A stretch of 64,000 bases of DNA from Plantago major (Eukaryota; Streptophyta; Magnoliopsida; Lamiales; Plantaginaceae): contig CM048844.1 of the NCBI GenBank assembly GCA_026545765.1, positions 72,339,035-72,403,034 on the forward strand. Reading direction: 5' to 3'. Positions 34,207 through 44,848 of this stretch are shown one piece after another. The position numbers and the translations under genes are program-made. The notes beneath the pieces are model-generated. The model worked only from the letters and a program-made list of their open reading frames with translations, searched no databases and was not told the origin of the DNA. Positions within the stretch are counted from its first letter, which is position 1. Each line of letters opens with the position of its first letter.

Positions 34207-34458
34207 TACATCTATAGTTTCTGATCGTGACACCCGTTTTGTGAGTCACTTTTGGCGGAGTTTAGGGCGTATGGTTAATACTCAGCTCAATTTTAGCAGT
34301 GCTTATCATCCATGAACGGATGGTTGACCAAGTAAATTAAATTGCTCGTTAGGAAATCTTTTACTTGTGACTTAGTTGAGATCATCCCAAGGCGTGGGAT
34401 TAGAAACTACCTCAGGCTGAGTTTGCCCATAGCCATGCTATTAACCGTTCCACTGGTT
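34207..34458 (+). pseudogene. Ty3/gypsy integrase fragment
   Basis: The translated residues SDRDTRFVSHFWRSLG, then LNFSSAYHP and a later FAHSHAINRSTG are characteristic of the integrase core of gypsy elements of the chromovirus type. The frame is broken by stops (after YHP, after TDG, later). Only about 80 residues remain, between a transposon remnant and the second copy of the segmental duplication. Confidence 0.65.
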
Positions 34459-34461
34459 TCA

Positions 34462-35711
34462 GGCTGGATTTGGGTGAACCAAACGGAACCTTAATACTTT
34501 ATAGTTTTACTAATTCTTGTAATATAACTACAAGTACCCAATACAGTTTTGCTTGATCTTGCACTATTGAGTAGTACTTCATTGAGTAATTTTCATCCAA
34601 TATTACATCATTGAGTATCTTTTTTATGCTTATAACTATTTAAAATGTAAAAATATGAGTTATCCTTATGAATATGCTTTGAAAGGGTTATAATCCAACC
34701 TGAACACATTTGGGATCCGACAGGTTGACAACATATATCTATTGGCTTTTTTTGTGGTCGATTTTTGTCCATCCATTCGGAATGACCACATTTTATGGCC
34801 TCATTCGATCACATACTTGCCTTTCATTTACATGCATACATGCTACTTGCCTATTTTGAGTTATTTTATCTATTGGCACATAGGCCTAAACTTTAGCTAA
34901 TATTATACTCTGACCCTTGCGTGACATACTTCTCATATATATCTCCTTTATGCAAACAACTTCACTGCCCGTCTGAGAATTGGTAGGAATTGATACATTC
35001 TCATTGAAAATAAAATTACACTACCACTCAATCACAAAACATAATTTGACAATATTCCATTGAAATATGCATATCATTAGTATACGGGTAAAATATTTCA
35101 AAAAATAATTATTTTTTTCATTTTGAGCGGACCCGGGCTATAGCCTTATTAGCCCCAAGCGTGGGTCGCCCACAGTGTACACACCCACCATTGATGATCA
35201 AAGCACTCGGCTCCTTCTCCGTCTTCGTCGATCATGACTCATGAGACTTGAGAACATGAACGATAAAACGATTCAAGATAACTCACAAAATTGTCACCAC
35301 ACTATATCAATCATCTAATGGCAGTAGTGTACTAAAGTGCTAATATACTTGATCAATCTAGCGAGTAGATGAAGGCATGGAAGAGTTACCGGGCACATGA
35401 ATTTACCTGGATACCAACAACCTGTCATGTTTCTCTTTGCCAGCACAATTTTTTCGACCTCATCATCCTCTGCTCCATGGACTGGTTCTTCATTGAGATC
35501 AGACCTCTGCTTGGAAGACGTGGATCTCATCCCCAAAAGACTTCTCCATCTTCGAAGCTGTAGTAGAGAATCTGAATTAGGGTAATTGGGAATTGTAATT
35601 GGGAGTGTTACCATTCGAGTTGTGGTAAGTGAGGGATTTAGAGGAGGCAGTGGCGCAAGATCTCGTAGGCGGAGTGCTAGATTAACGGTGGCTGAAGGAG
35701 GGGATGCATGA
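34462..35711. repeat. Segmental duplication, second copy (direct half plus inverted half)
   Basis: 34,462-35,230 is direct to 32,060-32,868; 35,231-35,711 is the reverse complement of 32,878-33,356. The switch is clean at about 35,230. Copies differ mainly in small indel clusters. Confidence 0.8.
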
Positions 35712-35731
35712 CTTGCTACTTTAATCCTCAA
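35315..35731 (-). pseudogene. Captured exon-like ORF, unknown (inverted copy)
   Basis: The frame starts MRIKVASHASPPS and continues through LRRWRSLLGMRSTSSKQRSD to a donor-like GTAAATT after WYPG. It is the better preserved copy, with the N-terminal part open from an upstream ATG. No second exon is seen on the minus strand. Function unknown. Confidence 0.4.
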
Positions 35732-35990
35732 TTAACATTTGTGTAGAGTTTCTGTTGAATTGATATATATTTGAAGGATCTTTTAAAGCTAAGCCCAATA
35801 AAACACCCATCATACCTTGTGTTTTGGAAGTTGTGTAATTACCCAACTACTCTACACCAAAAAAAAAAAAATTACTTTCATCTTCTTATCTTCCTTCTTT
35901 CTTTTTACCCTACCTCTTTCCCTCTCTCTCTAATCTCCCGCCCATTGCTCTTCTTCTTCTCCACACTAGCCTGCTCGAACGTCTACATCA

Positions 35991-37538
35991 ATGGCTCCCG
36001 AAAAGGTTTACCCTGAACCCTTGAGAATCGAACCAGCGAACTTCGTTATTCCCAATTCTTCTAATTCCTCTTAATCGAATCAACCAACATCCCCCACAGC
36101 TGTATCTTCCGATACTAGTTCGGCCGCCTCCTTCCAATCGGTTGCCGCCACCTTCACCAAAGCCCCATCTAAGAGGAGAATTACTTTAGGGTCTTTTCAC
36201 TTGAATGATGAATTCCAATAGACTGTTGGTGGGTCGACTTAGATTGTTCGAAGGACTGCCGCTCCAATGCCATCTTCGCCTCTTGGGTCACCGTATCACG
36301 CTGAAGAAATTGGTGACAATTCCGCTCCTACTGAAGAAATGAGTCAAGCTGACTGTGAGATGGATATCGACCAATCTTCTGCTTCTAGGTCGCACTTGGA
36401 AAACTCTCAAGTTAACTCCTCTCCCCAAGAAAATGTTGAAAGTGATTCTGATGATACAGAGGTTTTCGAGGGGGGAGGAATCTGATTCTGTCTCTACAAC
36501 TCTGGATCTCTCTCAGGAAAATGTTGAGGTTTGATGATGTGTGTCTGCGTCCTTTGGATGAGGAACGTTTAATTGAAGAGAGTGTGTTTGAAGAAAAGAA
36601 TCTGATTACCTTTTTGCGAAAAAGGAATTTGCTTTACTCTGTTACTCATCTGGAACCGTATGTGCCAGCTGTTGTGAGGGATTTTTTCTAGTAATATGTC
36701 AAAGAATTTTGGTGAAGCTGCATCTCCTAAATTTCATAACGTGTATGTTCGTGGGAAAGTTTTTTCAATAGAAGCAAGGCATGTGAATGAGTTACTGCAT
36801 AGGGACCCTAACTTGGTGGAAAGACCGTTGATTGTGTCTATGGATGAAATTGCTAGAGAACTGACTTTGAACAAAGTGAAAAAGTGGTCGAAAAGTTGCT
36901 TGCGTGCTAAAACCTGCTCCTCCTTGATTTCTGCGTTGTTCCGAATCAGTCTATATAACTGGTTGCCTTCTTCCAACTGCAATACCTTGAATGAAGAAGC
37001 TGGGATTCTAATGTATAGAATCAAGATGAACTTGAATGTCAATCTTGGGGAAAGAATGGTAACACATCTTGAGAAATTCAGAAATAAGGGTGATTGTGGT
37101 CACTTGATTTTACCTTCTACTATCTTTGGAGTGTTGAAGCTACAAGGTTTTGAACCATATGAGATGGAAATTCTCAAGTCTGATTTTAAGAAGGTTGGAG
37201 TGAATAGGCAGCTTCTTGAAACTACTCATAGGCTCTGTGACTTGCCTTGGGTTGATCCAGAGGCAACTACTGATGACATGTTTCATCCTACTGGTTCTTC
37301 TGATCCTGTTTCCTCTGTTGCTGCTGTGAATTCTATCAATGTTGACTACAATGTTGAGTCAACGTCAATTCCTAGCATTGCTTCCTTATCTGCAGGTAAT
37401 CTTACTGCTCATAACAGGATCATTTTGGCTCAGATAAAAGCTCTAGATGAAGATTTGCATCTCTCAAGCCCAATTGTCGAGAATTTGGGTTTGAAACAAC
37501 TTAGTCTCTTTCCTTTGCTCACAAAAGGGGGAGAATAG
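35991..37538 (+). pseudogene. Sirevirus env-like / plant transposon protein ORF
   Basis: The probable start is MAPEKVYPEPLRIEP at 35,991. A low-complexity S/P/E-rich N-terminal half contains stops at about 36,072, 36,220 and 36,240 and a frameshift near 36,480. The open C-terminal part (36,696-37,538, 280 residues) has VYVRGKVFSIEARHVNELL, SLYNWLPSSN and GHLILPSTIFGVLKLQG. It fits the 'envelope-like' or putative plant transposon protein found after pol in Sirevirus copia elements. Its function is not established and no membrane segment is evident. Gag and pol of this element are absent, so it is a 3' remnant. Confidence 0.6.
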
Positions 37539-37711
37539 ACTAGGATTTCTTGTGCTTACTTTTGATACTATGTGAGTTAAGTTGTAGGATGTATTTTGGC
37601 TATATACTGATTAAGGGGGAGTTTTTGTCTTGGCACTTATTGCATATTCTGTTTTGTCTAACAACTACTTTCAGGTTTGTTTTGTGAAGAAAGGCAAGAA
37701 TTAAGGGGGAG
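37524..37711 (+). other. Repeated polypurine tracts (AAGGGGGAG) of the Sirevirus
   Basis: AAGGGGGAG occurs three times, near 37,525, 37,612 and 37,703. Multiple conserved copies of this motif upstream of the 3' LTR are known from Sireviruses. The last lies just before the LTR. Confidence 0.65.
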
Positions 37712-37712
37712 A

Positions 37713-38607
37713 TTGAAAGTGTGTTATTCAACACTTATTAGATTAATTCGGCCTTTCTTCATAATTTAATCGGTTTGACATTTGTAGTTGGTTTTCAATG
37801 AATATTTTGTAGGAAATATCAAGTTGGGCTTCAACATTGCTAAATGGATCAAGATTGGTTAGCTTGGGCCTAAAGGAAGAAACCCAACGCAATCTGGAAG
37901 AGTTGGAAAGAATCCAAATGCAGTTTGGAAGATCGTAGCGAGGAATCAACATAAGGGAAGTTGTGGGCAATCGAGTTGGAAATAAGGAAGGAGTTTGAGT
38001 TGCTTTGGAGGCAAGGAATGCAATCTAAGCAAGAAGGAAATAAAGATCTTGAAGAGATCAACTAAGGAAGATTTCCTTCTGACACAGAACGCAAAGAAGA
38101 AAAGAGGATCTACGTTCTTCTTTTGCTGATCGATGGTTGCACCTATAAAGACAAGAAGAACGCTTGCAAGAAGGCTGGACTTTTGGAGAATCAATTCACA
38201 TTATTGAGAGTTAGGTTTTCTTTCTTTACTAGGCATTGTTGTCGAATTCACTTGTGCGTAGTCTCTAAGGATTGAGATTTACTTTAGTGTCTTCGAACTA
38301 GAATAGGTTTTTGGTTATCTGTTCTAGGTCTAGTCTTTGCAGTTTAATCATTCGGTTGTGATTGATTAAACCTAGTTTTGTAATTCTACTTTTCTTGATA
38401 GAGGAAATCTAGCCTAAGGGACGGTCGTTATCTTTATATACCGGCTAGCAAGTAATCGTGGTTGTCAGTTTTTATTTTCCGTTGCATTCTGGTCATATCT
38501 GTTTACTGCTGTCAATCACTGTTGAAGACTCTGTTGACTCAACACCATAGTCAACATCGTCTGAAATTTGTCCAGAGTACCAATCCCGGTCCTACAGTTC
38601 TAACAAT
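37713..38607 (+). repeat. 3' LTR of the Sirevirus remnant
   Basis: About 0.89 kb, following the last polypurine tract and ending ACAGTTCTAACA. The exact first base is uncertain (TGAAAGTG at 37,713 or TGTTATTC at 37,722; the latter pairs with the TAACA end). No 5' LTR is in the window. Confidence 0.55.
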
Positions 38608-39190
38608 CTTGATTGAGATGTTTTGATATTTTTTAATTTGATTTGGTGATAATTTAGATGAATATGGTTGAAGTGATGGAATGAACAAGAAGATATCACA
38701 AGCACATGAATGTGAAAAATGTTGGTTGATTGAATGGTCCGCAATTTGATTAACCTCATTTACTATGTCCCAATTATTACTCTCATGATAAACCTTATCT
38801 TCAGGAATGTCATGAACAGTCCTTTTACTTTGAAATATAATATTACAATTATTGTGAGGCGCCAAAAATTTCAAATCAAGTTAAATCAAGTCCAAAGAGT
38901 TTAAAAGAATAGAGAATGATACCCATACCAACAAACGGTGTGCACCTTTCTTTTTGGAAATTCACCAATAAAAACTCCAGAGTTAAGCGTGGTTTCTATG
39001 AAGCAATCGGGTGACCAACTGGAAAGTTTTATGTTGGTACAATGGGGCCATCATATCCGGGTGAGTTGTTCATGAGTAAGCGCGCCGACCCAAAGGTAGA
39101 GGGCTCGGCCCATTAGTGGCCGTATCGTTACATTATATACAAAATATCCAAATTTCAATCAAACCCTAATCCTACTTTGGAAGAACAACA
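38608..39190. other. Intergenic, nothing seen
   Basis: AT-rich sequence with no supported gene. Confidence 0.4.
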
Positions 39191-39192
39191 TG

Positions 39193-39700
39193 TGTTAAAG
39201 GTTTTTATATAAATCAATGTATCTGTGATTTTTGAAAACATTTAAAAATAATAAATAAAAGGGATAAATTTATGCCAATGAGATTCGAACCTTTTACTTA
39301 AACAATGACACATGTACGTACCAGATTCAAATTGAATAAGTAAGATCAACGGATGAGATTTAAATTGAATTATAAACTTAATAAAACTTTGTGAATTATT
39401 ATACTATATTTGAAAAACTAGCATTTACGTAACACACTACGTGTGCTAATAGTTTTTATATAAACTAATGAATCTGTGATTGTAAAAAGAGAAAATATTT
39501 AATAATAAATAAAAGGGAGAAACTTACGCCAATGAGATTCGAACCCTGCACCTTCTACTTAAAGTTTAAACAATGACACATGTACATACCAGATTCAAAT
39601 TGAATCAGTAAGATCAACGGATTAGATTTAAATTAAATTGAAAACTTAGTGAAATTTTGTAAATTATTATACTACTTTCAATAATAATATTTTGAATTTG
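39193..39700. repeat. Imperfect tandem duplication, about 248 bp period
   Basis: Both units contain GCCAATGAGATTCGAACC, GACACATGTAC and CAGATTCAAATTGAAT. They are about 85% alike. 39,701-40,251 shows no gene. Confidence 0.65.
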
Positions 39701-40260
39701 ATTAAGCGTCAAGGCGATGAAGAAGAACTCAAATCTCAAAAAGAATTAGAGAAAGGAGGCATGCAACCTGAAGTCTTCAGATGTAGAAGAAAGAGAGCCC
39801 TCTTTCTTTATCTTTTATAGGGAAAATTCGATCGTTGGTTTATTTTCTCATTTTATGTGATGGGTTAGCGGGCCATTCTACGGTGAATTCCCGAGTAATA
39901 CCAAACCCTGCCGCTTAAATGCAGAGCTTTGGAAGCTCATTTCCAATGAAACATAGCTTTGGAAAGTTTAGCTCTTTAAATTAATCTTAATTGCTTAATC
40001 CAAACACTATTACTGAACAGACAATTATTTAAACCATTCAAGGATAGTCTCTAAACTGAAGAATCGGAGAGTGAAAGGACAAGCCTTGGACAAAACCACA
40101 AAATTAAACAACCGATTAGGTACTTAACAGTGACAACAATTGTTTAAAATTAACGCACTAACGTTTGACACGCCTAAGTGAGCCTTTTCATTCTCCCTTT
40201 CATGATTCACGTGATCATGATATTGCTCATGAGTCATGAGTTAATTTTCTGGTTTGAAAC

Positions 40261-41428
40261 GGGAGAATTGCACTTTTAGTCATCTAACGGCGTCTCTTGA
40301 TTTCGGTCCTACGAAATGTCAAATTTACAAAGTTGGCTCTAAAACCGTATATGTCGTTCGTATTTATATGCCAACTACCTAATACATTCAATTAAGTCCC
40401 TAAAACTTTTCAAAGTTATCAATTAGGTCCAAATTAATTTCTGAAAATTGCAATAAAGTACTTAGTGACATTCAATTCTCAAAATCCAGGGCATTGACTT
40501 TATAAAAAACTTAATTAGGTCCTTACAACTTCAAACAAATTTCCAAAATTTCAAAAGGATAAAATATTTGTAAAATTATAATTTTAACATATTATTTTTT
40601 AAAAAATAAATATAAAATAAATTTATAAACATAATAAAAAATTAAAAATTTACATTGCCCAATTTAATTACTCTCAATCTTTACATATTATGAATTATTA
40701 TTATCATTTTATTTTTTTTATTTTTTTTATTTTTTATATTTTCCTCCATTGAAGCTCCATGGAAGGAGCTTCCATGGGCTCATGAAGCTCCATATGAGCT
40801 TCACGCCATGGAAGCACCGACGGGAAGCTTCAGATCGTTGGGAAGCTCCATATCCGGAGCTTCCACGGGAATCTCCGGTCATGGCAGGAAGCTCGAGAGG
40901 AAGAGCTTCCTGCCATGGAAGTTTGTAAAAAAAAATTAAAAAAAATTGTAAAATAGAAAATATTGAATTTGTTAATATTGTTATTTTATTTGTCAAACTT
41001 CCATGGATAATATGAGTCTTTTTTTTTAAATTTATTCAAAGGAAGTATATGTATATAATTTTAATCTTTATTCTTCAATTTAGGGTTTATCCAATTTGGG
41101 GATATATGCTATCACAATCGATTATCCGACCTAAATATAAGACATAAATCGTTGATTCTTGTTTGTAATTTTCCGTTCGTTGTTTAGTTCATTCGTAAGT
41201 TATTTCAATTCGGCTAATTCTTCAGTTCGTTAGTTCAATTCGACTAATTCTTCAGTTTGTTAGTTCAATTCGCCTTAATCTTTCAGTTCACCAAGGACCA
41301 AAAAAATCCCCATAGACCTAATTTTGCCCGATTTATACGGTTTTAGTACATATTTGCTAATTTGGCATTTCATAGTACCGTAAACGAAGAGGACGTCGAG
41401 TTAGAGGATCAAAAGTGCAATTCTCCTT
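40261..41428. mobile_element. Non-autonomous Mutator-like element
   Basis: Ends GGGAGAATTGCACTTTT and, inverted, AAGGAGAATTGCACTTTT, with diverged similarity continuing inward for about 100 bp. The flanks are GTTTGAAAC (40,252-40,260) and GTTTGTAAC (41,429-41,437), a 9 bp duplication with one mismatch, as expected for Mutator-like elements. No transposase frame. It contains the hairpin cluster at 40,741-40,930. Confidence 0.7.
40741..40930. repeat. Cluster of GAAGCTCC/GGAGCTTC inverted repeats
   Basis: This GC-rich island in very AT-rich DNA is built of about ten alternating GGAAGCTCC, GGAGCTTCC and CCATGGAAG motifs that can form many overlapping hairpins. It lies inside the Mutator-like element. 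Confidence 0.65.
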
Positions 41429-41437
41429 GTTTGTAAC

Positions 41438-41941
41438 AGATGGAGTTCCGTTTAGCAGGTCTGCATTTAGGGGGTTGAACCCCATAATAGATCGTCCTAT
41501 ATACTGCGATGCATCAAGCCTTACAATTAAAAAGACATACTACTACATTATTGGATGAATGTCACAAAGATCCCAAAGTTTGGGGGTCACAAGGCTCTCT
41601 TCTCTTCGTAAAACAGGCGAATAGATGAATAGGCGAATTGGCTGAATTATCTTATAAAATATAAGCCAAATCGAAGGCCCTGAATGAGTTTATGACGAAG
41701 AAACGAGCAGCCTTAATCTCAAAGTTTGATGGAAGGATGAGATTGAAATGCAGGAAAAGATTACATGAGGACAGAATATAAATAGATAAATTGAAACACA
41801 TACATTTTTTTTTTTTTTTGGGTGTATGAAACACATACATTATTCATGTTGAAATGCAGGAAAAGATAATTGACAATAGAAATACAAATAGATAACCGAT
41901 TGATCTGCATGGAATAGAAAAACGGAAGCGAACCAACTTTT
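41438..41941. other. 3' flank of the sulfotransferase gene
   Basis: No gene. It holds two partly similar copies of GAAATGCAGGAAAAGAT (about 41,747 and 41,851) about 0.1 kb apart, and a T run at 41,806-41,819. It is probably the 3' untranslated region of the minus-strand sulfotransferase. Confidence 0.4.
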
Positions 41942-42453
41942 CTAAAATTTGAACTTCAAACCAGATCCCTCCAACTTAGATTCGAGAATGTTTTGGAAGC
42001 GTTTGGCCATGGAAGGAGTCAAGTAACTGCTCCAATCTCCAACTTTTCCTTTCCTGAAAAATGTGCTGCTCTTCACCCAACGGACATAATTATCTGAATT
42101 GTTAACTTCAAGTCTCTTTAGATTCTCAAAGCTACATAGCTTGGCTATCTCATCTACAAGCCCTTGTTTTTCCTCCTCCTCTGAGAAAGGCATACCAATA
42201 AATTCCGCAATCTTTTTCACATGACAACTGATATCCTCTTTTAGATCCTCATACTTTAGGAACAAAACTTTACGTGGGTTATCAACATGGACCTCCCAAT
42301 ATCCCGATACGTGATCCCAAAATGGACCGTATGGATGAATTCCCTCACAGTACATATCAAATGCTTCCTCCAGTGAAGGTAATTCTTCTTCTCTCTTTGC
42401 ATTGTTTTCAATCAAGAAATGACGGTGTGAGGTGAACTGGTCCAATGGGTTTC
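41942..42453 (-). pseudogene. Cytosolic sulfotransferase, C-terminal half
   Basis: This 3' half encodes, after the insertion point, the rest of the PAPS 3'-phosphate site (the arginine is on the other side; PLDQFTSHRHF here), the acceptor and dimer region, KVLFLKYEDLKED, and the final P-loop-like RKGKVGDWSSYLTP, ending LKFKF. Plant SOTs transfer a sulfonate group from PAPS to hydroxyl groups of small metabolites in the cytosol. The substrate cannot be told from the sequence. It is separated from its N-terminal half (47,516-47,979) by a 5.06 kb copia element. Confidence 0.85.
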
Positions 42454-42454
42454 T

Positions 42455-42615
42455 ATTAAGGAGTCAATCAAGGAGTCATAACAATGAAGAATATTCTGGA
42501 TGATTTTGTTAAATATAATCTTACTGTAAATATATTCTTGTAACTAGTATATATAGGGACCTTGGTCACTGTGCAATACATCAAGTAATAAAACCAAGCC
42601 TTGCACATTCTTATA
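42455..42615 (+). repeat. 5' LTR of the copia element
   Basis: 161 bp, starting ATTAAGGAGTC and ending CATTCTTATA, without the usual TG...CA ends. A TATATATA box lies at about 42,549. It is followed directly by the primer site. Confidence 0.88.
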
Positions 42616-42627
42616 TGGTATCAATCC
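42616..42627 (+). other. Copia primer binding site
   Basis: TGGTATCAATCC directly follows the LTR. It resembles the TGGTATCAGAGC site that pairs with initiator methionine tRNA in plant copia elements, with changes in its 3' part. Confidence 0.6.
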
Positions 42628-42702
42628 AGGTCTAGTCTCTCACGAGCAACTAAACCTATTCTCCCCTTTTCTCTCTATTCATCCAGCCACTGCCTTCTCA
42701 CC

Positions 42703-43713
42703 ATGGCAGCAGATCCAAACTCTGAAACTATCAACACAACCAACCTCACTCCTAATAACAATACCACCTCTCAAACTAGCTTTAACCCCATTTCCCCACC
42801 TGCTGTTGTGCCAATTGCAGCAAATACTCACCTCAAAATCCCTCTCAATCAATCCAATTACCCATTTTGGCGTACTCATGTAATGGGTGTCTTGAACGGC
42901 TTTCGGCTTGCTCACTTTGTCAACCCCTCCCATCCACCCCCTAACCCAGACACACCTGAATTCGATCAATGGTTTACCCAAGATCAGTTTCTTGTTGGTG
43001 CTTTAACTGGCTCTCTTGAGCCTGATGTTGCTCCTCTAATTTCTTCGTGCTCCACTTCGGCTGAAATATGGAACAATTTGGCTCGTCTTTTTGCGAGCCC
43101 ATCCCGTGCAAGAGTGATGCAATTGAAGGATGATCTTGCCTGTGCTTCAATTGGCTCCCAGTCAGCCACGGATTTTCTCCAATCCATGAAGGCAAAGGCA
43201 GATGAGCTTGCACTCATCGATCAACCCATCTCTGATGATGATTTAACTTTGTACATCATCAATGGTTTAGGGGTCAGCTATCGTGAGTTGGCCTCCTCTA
43301 TTCGGGTCCGTGACACACCAATCTCTTTTGCTAACTTACATGATAAGGTAATTTCGCAGGAACTGTACAACAAGAGTCAAGAGCCGTAACAGGCGACTCT
43401 AGTTGCCACTGCTAATGTTGCGCAGTCTAATCCCCGACCCCATAATCCAGGTGGTGGTTCCCGTGGTGGGAATAATTGGAGAGGTCGAGGCGGTCGTGGT
43501 GGCAGAGGAAATAATCGTGGTGGTGGCAAGGGAAACTCCTATGGTGCCAATACTGGTGTTAATTATTCCACTGGTGGCTCTCAGTTTCGCCAGTCTATTA
43601 TTATCTGCCAAATATGCAATTATCCAGGTCACAGTGCCCTCCAGTGTCGTCGTCTTGGACCTGTCGCAAATTATGCGCGTTCTCCTGGTGCGCATCCTGG
43701 TACCCCTTGGTTA
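42703..43713 (+). pseudogene. gag: Copia Gag
   Basis: The start is MAADPNSETINTTN at 42,703 in a good context (ACCATGG). The UBN2-like Gag core follows with YPFWRTHVMGVLNG and SATDFLQSMKAKADELAL. A TAA at 43,387-43,389 interrupts it. The same frame then continues with a Gly/Arg-rich segment and a CCHC zinc knuckle CQICNYPGHSALQC (about 43,607-43,650) into the protease. Gag forms the particle that packages the RNA. Confidence 0.8.
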
Positions 43714-44403
43714 ATGGACTCAGGGGCTTCTCATCATCTTACAGCTGATCTGGGTAATATGACTATACACTCAGAATACGATGGTACAGAGGAGGTGCAA
43801 TTGGCAGATGGTTCTGGCCTACCAATCACTCACACTGGTACTTCTTTTATTCGATCTCCTTCTGGTGATTTCATTTTATCAAATATATTATGTGTGCCCT
43901 CTGCTGAGAAAAATCTTGTGTCTGTCCATCAATTTACCAAGTCGAATAATGTCTCCATTGAATTTTATCCATCTTATTTCCTTGTTAAGGATCGTCTCAC
44001 GGGGGCGCCTCTGACTCGCGGGCCCTGCAGTAATGGGGTGTATCATTTTGGTTCGACTGGTCACTTGTCGCAGGTTGCAGCACATTCAGTTGCATTGAAT
44101 AATGTAGGGGTGCGAACTTCAAGTGATGTCTGGCATGCTCGTCTTGGTCACCCCTCACCATTGACGAGTAATTCGATTATTTCAGGCTTTAATTTACCGC
44201 TTTTGAATAAGTCCCGAGTGTTGGGCAGCCGTTGTGGCTCTTGCTTATCTTGTAAGTCACACCGTTTACCGTTTTCTGAGACTTCCTTTGTTTCTCAACA
44301 TCCATTACACTATATTTATGCGGACGTTTGGGGTCCAGTTGATGCATCTGTGGATGGTTTTCGCTTCTATTTGTTATTGGTGGATCATTTCTGAAATATA
44401 TGT
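43714..44403 (+). pseudogene. pol: Copia protease and integrase N-terminal part
   Basis: The frame begins with the protease active site MDSGASHHLT, then the GAG-pre-integrase zinc region HARLGHPSPLTS...CGSCLSCKSH, then YADVWGPV and the start of the integrase core. It stops at 44,392 through a one-base loss, just before the plastid insertion splits the integrase. The same frame as Gag is used, as in other copia polyproteins. Confidence 0.8.
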
Positions 44404-44848
44404 GGGAAGGAATGACAAATATGAGACTAAATTTTTATTATTAGATAGAGAAACGAGGATTATTAACGAGTGCTTATTAACTTTCTAACAATTTCTAACA
44501 AGTAATAACAAGCAATAGAATAATAAAATAATATAAGGTAGATATACTAAAACCATATCACGACGACTCTTATATTCAGTATAAAAGAAATTCTTAGTAT
44601 AGTAAAAACATAGATTAGAGCACTCTATAGACTGGATTAAATAGACTATCTACTTGCATAAATTACAGGATTAAACAATCGTAGAAATAGAAACATCCGA
44701 TGAAGAAGATCCTTCTTCTTTTTCCGAAGAAAGGGCGGATCCGAACAAAATCGATGAAACGGAAGAAATTCGAGTGAATAGCAATAAAAATCATGAAAAT
44801 TCTACCATTTTTCCGAAAAAAATGGCAAATAACGACCCTTTTTTCTTT
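44404..44848 (+). other. ycf1: Plastid DNA insertion (NUPT) with ycf1 fragment
   Basis: About 445 bp of AT-rich sequence interrupts the integrase. From about 44,690 it reads, in a frame with no stop until near the end, VEIETSDEEDPSSFSEE and DPNKIDETEEIRVN, closely resembling the plastid Ycf1 protein. The first 280 bp also look like plastid intergenic DNA but I cannot place them. Copia coding resumes at once with the expected integrase residues (MSAKSEVASLFSQFK), so the insert is a clean insertion. Confidence 0.75.

Noticed and set aside
38551-38874. 107-residue minus-strand ORF
   Set aside because: It overlaps the end of the Sirevirus LTR and has no recognisable motif.
42679-43217. Minus-strand ORFs opposite copia gag
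   Set aside because: Shadow frames of the gag coding sequence.
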